Positions 27,052 through 34,397 of a stretch of DNA of 37,205 bases are shown piece by piece. This stretch comes from Alistipes sp. (GTDB lineage: Bacteria; Bacteroidota; Bacteroidia; Bacteroidales; Rikenellaceae), in the NCBI GenBank assembly GCA_017631255.1, contig JAGBTP010000009.1, forward strand, positions 1-37,205, in the 5' to 3' direction. The number at the start of each line of letters is the position of its first letter. The stretch's first letter is position 1. The notes under the pieces were generated by a model. The model did not search any database and had not been told where the DNA came from. It saw only the letters and a program-made list of their open reading frames with translations. The position numbers were made by a program, and so were the translations under genes.

Positions 27052-27093
27052 CACAAAAAACAACAATGGCCGTCCGCGGGGGACAGCCATTGT
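27052..27093 (-). terminator. Rho-independent terminator after the first POT transporter gene
   Basis: On the minus strand ACAATGGC-x-GTCC pairs with GGAC-x-GCCATTGT, followed by TGTTTTTTG (T run at 27060-27055). It lies 24 bases after the stop codon at 27117. Confidence 0.85.
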
Positions 27094-27116
27094 CAGGATA
27101 GTATCTATGTCGATGA

Positions 27117-28901
27117 TTACTTTGTTGCGCTCTCGAGACGCTTCATCATAACGAACATAAAGAGTGCCGAAAGGAGGCAGAGGGTGATGAACACTGTCCA
27201 TACTGACCACAATGGAATACCTGCCCAGAGGAAGCCACCAACAGCTACGAGCATATTACCAAATGCAGTAGCCACGAACCAGCCACCCATCATCAAGCCC
27301 TTGAGCTTTGGAGGTGCCACCTTCGATACGAATGAGATACCCATAGGCGAGAGCAAAAGCTCTGCAAAGGTGAGTACCAAGTATGTGAGGATGAGCCAGT
27401 AAGCCGATGTGCGAGTCTCAGGCTTTGTCTCAGCCTTGATAGCCTCGAGCGTAGCCTCTGCTGCTACAACAGCCTCGTTTGCTACAACCTCCTCGCCCTC
27501 AGCAACCTCTGCTGGTGTGTTAGCAAGGATGGTCATCTTTGCGTCGTACACCTGTGTGAAGATGCCCTTATTCTCCTCTGTGAGCTTATTCTCGAAGTCG
27601 CTCTTCTGCTTCTCAGCAACCTTCATAGCCTCCTCGTTGCCCTCAGCAGCGAATACATTAGCTGCGATAGTCTCAGCCTTGTTCACTGCGATAGCGCGTG
27701 ACTGCTCGTTAGGGGTGTTGAGGCCGTTTGAGCCTACTGCCATAATAACGAAGCCGCACGCTGCTACGAGCATACCGTAAGCAATCTTACGAGGTGCTGA
27801 TGGCTCCTTGCCACGCTTTGCGAGCGCACCGAAGATAGCCATCGACACAGGGGTGAGGGCTACAACATAGAATGGGTTGAACTGCTGGAAGATAGGAGCT
27901 GAAACTGCAACCTCAGCGTCGGCGCTGATGCCCGAAGCACGGTAAGCAAGGAATGCCAATACCGCAGTAGCGATAATGCCTGATGAGAGCTTACCCTTAG
28001 CACCCTCGCTCTGGAAGATTGAGAAAGTAGCGTAAACAGCGATGATAACAAGAACGAGGTTCCATACATCGAAGAGCATAGTGTTAAGACCGAACGCAGT
28101 AGTGTCGGTGAACTCATCAGCGAAGTATGTGAGGGTCAAGCCGTTCTGGTGGAATGCCATCCAGAAGAAGATAACCACAGCAAATACGAGGCAGAGAGCC
28201 ACGATGCGCTGCTTAGTCTCCTCAGGAGTGAGGTTGTCGTTAACAACGGCAGCCTCGCCCTTCTTCTTACCACCCTCCACGTGACGGAATGTCGCACGGA
28301 AAGCGTAGTAGATAAGGATTGAGAGCACGAGCGCTGCGCAAGCAACCATAAACGAGAAGTGGTAAGCGTCGTTCGATGAGAAACCGAGGCTGTTCTGCGC
28401 CCAATTCTTGATGCCCACAGCGGTGGTAGGTGCGAACAACGAACCTACATTGATGGCCATATAGAAGAGCGAGAAGCCCGAGTCGCGCTTGTCGGCATAC
28501 TGTGGGTCGTCGTAGAGGTTACCAACCATAACCTGGAGGTTACCCTTGAAGAGACCTGTACCGAGGCTGATGAGCAAAAGTGCCGACATCATTGCGATCA
28601 TAGCGATAACATCGCCACCAAGGGGGAATGAGAGCAGCATATAGCCTGCAAACATAACTGAGATACCGATGGTTACCATCTTACCGAAACCAAACTTATC
28701 GGCGAGCATACCACCTACGAGAGGCATAAAGTAAACCAAGCCGAGGAATGTCGAGTAGATAGCACCTGCGGTGCCGGCCTCGAGACCGAAGTTCTCTCTT
28801 AGGAAGAGAGCAAACACAGCCAACATAGTGTAGTAGCCGAAACGCTCACCTGTGTTAGCGAGGGCAAGGGCATACAAACCTTTAGGATGTCCTTTGAACA
28901 T
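27117..28901 (-). CDS. POT/PTR2 family proton-dependent oligopeptide transporter, with a large Ala/Glu-rich insert
   Basis: 594 residues, multi-pass inner-membrane protein importing di- and tripeptides with protons. It shows the helix-1 motif GERFGYY (18-24), GTGLFKGNLQ (114-123), RDSGFSLFYMAINVGS (139-154), FFWMAFHQNGLTL and the late SPMGISFVSKVAP. The usual ExxER of the family reads NTGER here: Asn16 replaces the first glutamate. Residues about 393-498 form a charged, Ala/Glu-rich segment with no membrane helix, inserted in a loop and absent from the paralogue encoded upstream. It has its own promoter 65 bases upstream and a terminator after it. Substrate range is unknown. Confidence 0.9.
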   Translation of the reverse strand: MFKGHPKGLYALALANTGERFGYYTMLAVFALFLRENFGLEAGTAGAIYSTFLGLVYFMPLVGGMLADKFGFGKMVTIGISVMFAGYMLLSFPLGGDVIAMIAMMSALLLISLGTGLFKGNLQVMVGNLYDDPQYADKRDSGFSLFYMAINVGSLFAPTTAVGIKNWAQNSLGFSSNDAYHFSFMVACAALVLSILIYYAFRATFRHVEGGKKKGEAAVVNDNLTPEETKQRIVALCLVFAVVIFFWMAFHQNGLTLTYFADEFTDTTAFGLNTMLFDVWNLVLVIIAVYATFSIFQSEGAKGKLSSGIIATAVLAFLAYRASGISADAEVAVSAPIFQQFNPFYVVALTPVSMAIFGALAKRGKEPSAPRKIAYGMLVAACGFVIMAVGSNGLNTPNEQSRAIAVNKAETIAANVFAAEGNEEAMKVAEKQKSDFENKLTEENKGIFTQVYDAKMTILANTPAEVAEGEEVVANEAVVAAEATLEAIKAETKPETRTSAYWLILTYLVLTFAELLLSPMGISFVSKVAPPKLKGLMMGGWFVATAFGNMLVAVGGFLWAGIPLWSVWTVFITLCLLSALFMFVMMKRLESATK

Positions 28902-28965
28902 AGTAAATTAGTTTTAGTTAATATAATAGTGTTATTTGTTATTCGCCTAACAATACCACGGGTGG

Positions 28966-28973
28966 CAAAGATA
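28966..28973 (-). promoter_or_regulatory. -7 box (TATCTTTG) for the first POT transporter gene
   Basis: TATCTTTG on the minus strand lies 65 bases before the start at 28901, nearly the same distance as in the paralogue (66 bases). The leader sequences also resemble each other near the start codon. No clear -33 element. Confidence 0.6.
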
Positions 28974-29047
28974 CGAATAATTTTTATATATAAAACATAA
29001 TTCTATGTTAATTTGCCCTTTCCGACCCTCCATTGACCCATATGCAA

Positions 29048-29091
29048 TGAGGAGAATGGGGTAGACCTTGGTCCGTTTCCCACTCTCCTCA
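29048..29091 (-). other. Hairpin downstream of the second POT gene
   Basis: Arms 29048-29060 and 29079-29091 pair over 13 positions; the single mismatch on the plus strand (A:C) becomes G-U on the minus-strand RNA, which suggests it works on the minus transcript. A second small hairpin (ACCGCC/GGCGGT, 29104-29119) lies between it and the stop codon. There is no T run, so an intrinsic terminator is uncertain. Confidence 0.45.
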
Positions 29092-29142
29092 GAGCTTTGT
29101 GTCACCGCCTCGGGGCGGTTAACATTTATCTGTTTGTTGTGC

Positions 29143-30684
29143 TTATGCGTTGGTTACGCGCTCGAGCCACTTAACCATACCAAGCATAATACCCATAGAT
29201 ACGAGGCATACTGCGAGGAATACGGTCCAGCAAACCCAGATAGGTGCTGCGTTGTAGATAAGTGGACCAATCCAGAGCAAGAGGTTACCGATAGCCGTAG
29301 CACCGAGCCACAAGCCCTGGCAGAGACCGAGCATATGCTTAGGCGCAACCTTCGACACGAACGAAAGACCGAGTGGCGAGATGAAGAGCTCAGCAACGGT
29401 AAGGAAGAAGTAGAGTACGAAGAGTACCCAAGGACCTGACAATACAACGCCCTCGGCACGAGCTACGGTAGCTGATGGGTAGCCCATAAGGTATGAGTAC
29501 ACAGCGAGGAATACGAACGCTGTACCTGCGATAGCCATACCGATAGCGATCTTACGAGGTGTAGAGATGTAGATGCCACGACGACCCAAAGCACCGAATA
29601 CCCACATAACCACAGGGGTGAGGAGGATAACATACAATGGGTTGAGTGCCTGCCATACCTCAGGAGCTACGCTATCGGACTTCACGAAGTCGCGCGCAAA
29701 CATTGAGAGTGAGGTACCATTCTGGTGGAATGCGAACCAGAAGAAGATAGCGATTGCGAGCACTGCAAAGAGGGCATACATACGCTGCTTAATCTCGGTA
29801 GCTGCTGCTGCGCGCTCCTCAGGAGTGTAGTCTACATTTGTAGCTGCTGCCTTCTTCTGAGGTGTTGGGAAGCGCTTGCGTGTAGAGATGAAGATTGTGA
29901 GCGAGATGAGCATAGCGGCCACAGATGCGATGAACGAGTAGTGAATACCCTCGTTGAAGATCTGCAAGTAGTCGGTTGCGAAGGCTGAGAAATCGACGAT
30001 AGGATCCGATGTAATTGTAGCGTTGTTAGCCAACTCAACGAACTTCTCCGATACTATGCCATCCTCGTTGAGGTTGTGGCAGAGAGCTGGGAGCTGTGCG
30101 TTGTAGAGCATATCATGAGCCTTGAGCCACCACTCACGAAGCAATGGAGCTACGAAAGGAGCGATAACACCGCCCACATTGATAAATACATAGAAGATCT
30201 GGAAGCCTGAGTCACGCTTATCCTTGGCAGCCTTGAGTGCCTCCTCGCCCTGCTTTGCAGCCTCGGCCTCGAGGTTGTCGTACATCTGGCCTACGATAGC
30301 CTGCAAGTTACCCTTGAACAGACCGTTACCAAAGGCGATAACGAAGAGAGCCAAGCAAGTAAGTGGGAGCAACCACGCTTGGTTGGTGTCGGTAGCGAGG
30401 ATTGGAATAGAGAGCACAACATAACCTGTTGCCATAACCATCAAACCTGCCATAATTGTACCCTTGTAGTTCTGTGTACGGTCAGCGATAAGACCGCCCA
30501 CGAGGGCAAGGATGTAGATACCTGCGTAGAAGCACGAGTAGATGATAGCACTTGTCTCCTCCGAGAGTCCGAACTTCGAGCAGAGGAAGAGCACAAGAAC
30601 TGCGTTCATAATGTAATAGCCAAAACGCTCACCCATATTACTGAGGGCGGCGGCTAACAGACCTTTAGGATGTCCTTTGAACAT
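29143..30684 (-). CDS. POT/PTR2 family proton-dependent oligopeptide transporter (paralogue)
   Basis: 513 residues, same family and the same MFKGHPKGL start as the gene downstream. Motifs: NMGERFGYY (16-24, again Asn at the first position of ExxER), GNGLFKGNLQA (119-129), KRDSGFQIFYVFINVGG (156-172), FFWFAFHQNGTSL and SPLGLSFVSKVAP. Unlike its paralogue it lacks the large late insert but has a charged insert at about 137-157 and an extra non-membrane segment at about 184-247. The two genes are separated by 241 bases and each has its own promoter, so they look like an old tandem duplication that then diverged in the loops. Peptide specificity is unknown. Confidence 0.9.
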   Translation of the reverse strand: MFKGHPKGLLAAALSNMGERFGYYIMNAVLVLFLCSKFGLSEETSAIIYSCFYAGIYILALVGGLIADRTQNYKGTIMAGLMVMATGYVVLSIPILATDTNQAWLLPLTCLALFVIAFGNGLFKGNLQAIVGQMYDNLEAEAAKQGEEALKAAKDKRDSGFQIFYVFINVGGVIAPFVAPLLREWWLKAHDMLYNAQLPALCHNLNEDGIVSEKFVELANNATITSDPIVDFSAFATDYLQIFNEGIHYSFIASVAAMLISLTIFISTRKRFPTPQKKAAATNVDYTPEERAAAATEIKQRMYALFAVLAIAIFFWFAFHQNGTSLSMFARDFVKSDSVAPEVWQALNPLYVILLTPVVMWVFGALGRRGIYISTPRKIAIGMAIAGTAFVFLAVYSYLMGYPSATVARAEGVVLSGPWVLFVLYFFLTVAELFISPLGLSFVSKVAPKHMLGLCQGLWLGATAIGNLLLWIGPLIYNAAPIWVCWTVFLAVCLVSMGIMLGMVKWLERVTNA

Positions 30685-30749
30685 AGTTTAGTGGTTTTAG
30701 TTAGTGAATATTGTAATTTGTTGTTATATAATTAACATCTCGTATTAGG

Positions 30750-30757
30750 CAAAGATA
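30750..30757 (-). promoter_or_regulatory. -7 box (TATCTTTG) for the second POT gene
   Basis: Minus strand TATCTTTG, 66 bases before the start at 30684. It forms the left half of a 9-bp inverted repeat with the plus-strand box of glgB. Confidence 0.65.
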
Positions 30758-30771
30758 CGAAGATTTTTTTA

Positions 30772-30779
30772 TATCTTTG
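30772..30779 (+). promoter_or_regulatory. -7 box (TATCTTTG) for glgB
   Basis: Plus strand TATCTTTG lies 23 bases before the glgB start. The two divergent -7 boxes are only 14 bases apart, so each promoter's upstream element would fall on the other's -7 box. Confidence 0.65.
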
Positions 30780-30802
30780 CTACATATAAACAAAAAAAAA
30801 GT

Positions 30803-32836
30803 ATGAAAGAGCAAAATTCTAAACTGCCGATAGTAGCCGCCGACGAGTGGCTATTGCCTGTTGAGGAGGAGATTAACCGCCGCTATGCGATGTATATCAG
30901 TCGATTAGCTGATATCGAGAAGTCGGCTGGCTCGATTGTCGACTATGCCAACGGATATAAATATTTCGGCTGGCAGCGTGACGAGGTGATGCAGGGCTGG
31001 TGGTTTAGGGAGTGGCTCCCCGAGGCTAAGGATGTCTACATCTTCGGCGACTTCAATAATTGGCAGCGCACCGAGCTACGCCTCCAGCGCAATAAGGAGG
31101 GCGTTTGGAGCATCTTCCTCCCCGATGCGATGTATGCCGCACGCCTTGCCGACGGCTCGCTATATAAGTTGCATATCCACGGTGAGAATGGCTGGCGTGA
31201 CCGCATCCCTGCCTACGCTAAGCGCGTTGTGCAGGACGAGGAGAGCAAGAACTTTACGGCGCAGTTCGTCATCGACAAGCCATATGCGTGGCAGCACGAC
31301 GACTTCCGTGCCCCTAAGGTCGGCGAGCTTGTGATTTACGAGGCTCATGTCGGTATGGCTCAGGAGAGCGAGGGTGTAGGCTCGTATGTCGAGTTCCGCG
31401 ACGAGATTCTGCCTCGCATCAAGGCTGCGGGCTACAATGCTGTACAGCTTATGGCCGTTGCCGAGCACCCATACTACGGCTCGTTCGGCTACCATGTGTC
31501 GAGTCTCTTTGCGCCATCGTCACGCTTCGGTACTGCCGAGGAGCTGCGCTCGCTTATCGACAAGGCGCACGAGCTGGGTATCGCCGTGATTATGGACCTC
31601 GTTCACGCCCACTATGTCAAGAACTTCGACGAGGGCATCAACGAGCTCGATGGCTCGAAGCACCACTACTCGAAGGAGGGCGATGCGGGCTACCAGAAGT
31701 ATTGGGACTCGATGGTCTTCGACTACGGCAAGCGTGAGGTCGAGCACTTCCTGCTCTCGAATGTTAAGTATTGGATTGAGGAGTACCACTTCGATGGCTA
31801 CCGCTTCGATGGTGTCACCTCTATGCTATACCACCATCGTGGATATGTCGAGTTCGACTGTCGTGAGCGCTTCTTCGACGAGGGTGTCGATCGCGATGCT
31901 ATCGTCTACCTCACGCTGGCAAATAAACTCGTTCACGACCTTAGGAGCGATGCCATCACCATCGCCGAGGATGTGAGCGGTATGCCGGGCTCGTGCGTGG
32001 CACCTGAGGAGGGAGGTATCGGCTTCGACTACCGCCTCGGTATGGCTATTCCGGACTATTGGATTAAGCTGCTCAAGGAGCAGAGCGACGAGGATTGGAA
32101 CATCTGGGAGATGTGGTCCGTGATGACCAACCGCCTGCCCTCGGTGCGTACGGTAGCCTATGCCGAGTCGCACGACCAGGCTTTGGTGGGTGATAAGACC
32201 ATTGCTTTCCGCCTGATGGACAAGGAGATGTACTTCTCGATGGATAGGGCTTCCGAGAGTCTCATCATTGACCGCGGTATGGCGCTGCATAAGCTCATAC
32301 GCCTTATGACCATCACTACGGGTGGCGAGGCATACCTCAACTTTATGGGTAACGAGTTCGGCCACCCAGAGTGGACCGACTTCCCACGCGAGGGCAACGG
32401 CTGGTCGTATAAGCACGCGCGCCGTCAGTGGTCGCTCGCCGAAAATGGCTTCTTGCGCTACTCCTTCCTCGCCGACTTCGACAAGGCTATGATCGAGGTG
32501 GTGCGCAAGTATGGTGTCTTGGGCGACGGCTACCCATATAACCATATGATGGACGAGACCAACAAGACTATGGTCTACTCGCATAAGGGGCTGCTCTTCG
32601 TGCTCAACTGGCACCCTACGGCCTCAATTCCAGACTATGAGCTCTGCGTGCCTTGGCCAGGTAAGTACACCATCCTCTTCTCGTCGGACGAGAAGCGTTT
32701 TGGCGGCCTCGAGCGCGCTGAGATTGAGGGTGAGCACTTCACTACCACCCATACGCGTGAGGACGGCACCGAGTACTACACCATCAAGATGTACAACACA
32801 TCGCGTACGGGCGTGGTATTCAAGTGGGAGGAGTAG
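30803..32836 (+). CDS. glgB: 1,4-alpha-glucan branching enzyme, eukaryote-like GH13 subfamily 8 type
   Basis: 677 residues. It makes alpha-1,6 branches in glycogen. The N-terminal CBM48 region (about 55-150, WFREWLPEAKDVYIFGDFNNW) is followed by the GH13 barrel (about 190-560) with the catalytic triad Asp336 (GYRFDGVTS), Glu389 (IAEDVSG) and Asp458 (ESHDQALVGD), then a C-terminal beta domain. The signature YEAHVGMAQE and the order of motifs resemble plant/animal branching enzymes rather than the E. coli type, which is usual in Bacteroidetes. The promoter box lies directly upstream. The LysM lipoprotein gene follows after 45 bases and may be co-transcribed. The alpha-glucan phosphorylase encoded at the right edge is the likely partner in glycogen turnover. 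Confidence 0.95.
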   Translation: MKEQNSKLPIVAADEWLLPVEEEINRRYAMYISRLADIEKSAGSIVDYANGYKYFGWQRDEVMQGWWFREWLPEAKDVYIFGDFNNWQRTELRLQRNKEGVWSIFLPDAMYAARLADGSLYKLHIHGENGWRDRIPAYAKRVVQDEESKNFTAQFVIDKPYAWQHDDFRAPKVGELVIYEAHVGMAQESEGVGSYVEFRDEILPRIKAAGYNAVQLMAVAEHPYYGSFGYHVSSLFAPSSRFGTAEELRSLIDKAHELGIAVIMDLVHAHYVKNFDEGINELDGSKHHYSKEGDAGYQKYWDSMVFDYGKREVEHFLLSNVKYWIEEYHFDGYRFDGVTSMLYHHRGYVEFDCRERFFDEGVDRDAIVYLTLANKLVHDLRSDAITIAEDVSGMPGSCVAPEEGGIGFDYRLGMAIPDYWIKLLKEQSDEDWNIWEMWSVMTNRLPSVRTVAYAESHDQALVGDKTIAFRLMDKEMYFSMDRASESLIIDRGMALHKLIRLMTITTGGEAYLNFMGNEFGHPEWTDFPREGNGWSYKHARRQWSLAENGFLRYSFLADFDKAMIEVVRKYGVLGDGYPYNHMMDETNKTMVYSHKGLLFVLNWHPTASIPDYELCVPWPGKYTILFSSDEKRFGGLERAEIEGEHFTTTHTREDGTEYYTIKMYNTSRTGVVFKWEE

Positions 32837-32881
32837 ACTCGCAGTGCCGAGTTTAGTTGCTTAAAATTATAGAGTATATAG

Positions 32882-34051
32882 ATGAAATTCAGAGATATAG
32901 CATTGTATTGCGCACTACTCCTTGCTGCCGTGTCGTGCGGTGGCGAGGCGCCGAGGGTTACAGAGACGCCGCAGGAGGTGTTCGTCGCTACGGAGGATAA
33001 CGAGGTGGCTACGGGCGACGCCCTTAATGCCCACTATATCGTCGTCTCGAAGGAGACGATGTGCCTTAAGCTCTACGACAACACCGACCGCCTTGTCTGC
33101 CGCTTTCCCGTGGCGCTGGGCTCTACGCCAGGCAATAAGCGTGAGGAGGGCGATATGCGTACTCCCGAGGGCGAGTTCTTCATCGAGCAGATACAGCCCG
33201 CCAGCGGCTGGGTGCACGATAGGGGCGACGGCAATGGCTATATCCGTGGTTACTACGGCTCGTGGTTCCTGCGCCTCAACACGCCGCCACATCACGGCAT
33301 CGGCATCCACGGCACCAACGACCCCGCTACGGTGGGTCAGCGTGTCACCGAGGGTGGTATCCGCCTCAGGAATAGCGACTTGGATAGCCTTCAGACGCTG
33401 GTGCGTGTCGGTATGGTCGTGCGTATCGAGCCTGCGGACTACGACCTCAAGGCCGACGGCATCGCGGTAAATAGCGGTGGTAAGGCTAAGGCTGTAATGA
33501 CTGATGAGGTTGTGGAGATATTGGCTGACAATGAGGGTGTTGCAGAGATGGCTGAGACTGAAAAGCCACAGCTTGCCGAGGCGAAACCAGCACCTAAGCA
33601 GCCCGCCACACCTAAGGATGGCGAGGTATGGCATACGGTTAAGGATGGCGAGCTTGTGGGCCGCATCGCACGCAGTTACGGCGTCACTATGACCGACATC
33701 AAACGCCTCAACCCCGACCTCAACCCCGACCGCATCTCCATCGGCCAACGCATCCGCATCTCCGACGGCACAACTCCTGTCAAGACCCCAGTACCACAAA
33801 GCGACGAGAGTGTTTCAACTACCGCAACGGGGCAGGGTGCAGATGCAACTGTTGCACCTCAAACATCTACCACAACAGCGACACCGAGCGCAAGCCCTAA
33901 CGAGGGCGAGGTATGGCATACTATTGCTGATGGTGAGCTTGTTGGTCGCATTGCGATAAAGTACGGCACAACCTCAAAGCGTATCGCTGAGCTTAACCCC
34001 GACATCAACATCGACCGTGTCTCTATCGGTCAGCGTATCAGGGTTAAGTAG
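32882..34051 (+). CDS. Lipoprotein with L,D-transpeptidase (YkuD)-like domain lacking the catalytic Cys, plus two LysM domains
   Basis: 389 residues. MKFRDIALYCALLLAAVSCG gives lipid Cys19. Residues about 50-185 fit the YkuD fold: YIVVSKETMCLKLYD, TPEGEFFIEQ, GIGIHGTNDPATVGQRV with His143, and IRLRNSDLDSL. At the place where the family has SHGC(I)R the protein reads TEGGIR: the nucleophilic Cys is Gly159 and the preceding His is Glu. A Pro/Ala/Glu linker leads to LysM domains at about 247-293 and 342-389, nearly identical in layout (GEVWHT...IGQRIR), which bind peptidoglycan. I infer a wall-attached binding protein or scaffold without normal transpeptidase activity. The reading frame is intact, so this looks like a kept change, not decay. 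It is downstream of glgB. Confidence 0.85.
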   Translation: MKFRDIALYCALLLAAVSCGGEAPRVTETPQEVFVATEDNEVATGDALNAHYIVVSKETMCLKLYDNTDRLVCRFPVALGSTPGNKREEGDMRTPEGEFFIEQIQPASGWVHDRGDGNGYIRGYYGSWFLRLNTPPHHGIGIHGTNDPATVGQRVTEGGIRLRNSDLDSLQTLVRVGMVVRIEPADYDLKADGIAVNSGGKAKAVMTDEVVEILADNEGVAEMAETEKPQLAEAKPAPKQPATPKDGEVWHTVKDGELVGRIARSYGVTMTDIKRLNPDLNPDRISIGQRIRISDGTTPVKTPVPQSDESVSTTATGQGADATVAPQTSTTTATPSASPNEGEVWHTIADGELVGRIAIKYGTTSKRIAELNPDINIDRVSIGQRIRVK

Positions 34052-34154
34052 TCTGCAACTCGCAGATTATCAATGGCATATCGCGCAGCGAGTGGGCGAT
34101 TAATTGGTTCAATACGGCATATCGTGTAGTCGAACGCGTGGTAGTTTGTAGCAC

Positions 34155-34300
34155 GCGACATATCACGGGATCGTGCGACATATCACGGGCATCGCGCGGC
34201 ATATCACGGGTATCGCGCGGCATATCACGGGTATCGTGCGGCATATCACGGGTATCGCGCGACATATTACGGGCATCGCGCGACATATCACAGGTATAAG
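34155..34300. repeat. 21-bp tandem array, seven copies
   Basis: Units of the form GCGGCATATCACGGGTATC begin at 34155, 34175, 34196, 34217, 34238, 34259 and 34280 (periods 20, then 21 each time). Looser relatives (GGCATATCG) occur near 34075 and 34115. Because 21 is a multiple of three, both strands stay open and give false heptapeptide-repeat reading frames. The array lies between two convergent genes and, with the terminator at 34326, fills the gene-free interval 34052-34397. Confidence 0.9.
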
Positions 34301-34325
34301 AATGATGCTCCACACCAAAAACAAG

Positions 34326-34351
34326 AATGGCTGCCTTTTCGGGCAGCCATT
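34326..34351 (-). terminator. Terminator after the acyl-CoA synthetase gene
   Basis: AATGGCTGCC (34326-34335) and GGCAGCCATT (34342-34351) form a perfect 10-bp stem with a 6-base loop; on the minus strand CTTGTTTTTGG follows. Confidence 0.8.
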
Positions 34352-34397
34352 ACTACTATATGCGACCTATCCGTACGACTCACGCCGTACCGTTGGC

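Noticed and set aside
34155-34300. Possible CRISPR array
   Set aside because: Units are directly tandem with no spacers between repeats and no cas genes are nearby.
34044-34313. Minus-strand frame with RDTRDMP heptapeptide repeats
   Set aside because: Same array read on the other strand; no start context, no homology, low complexity.
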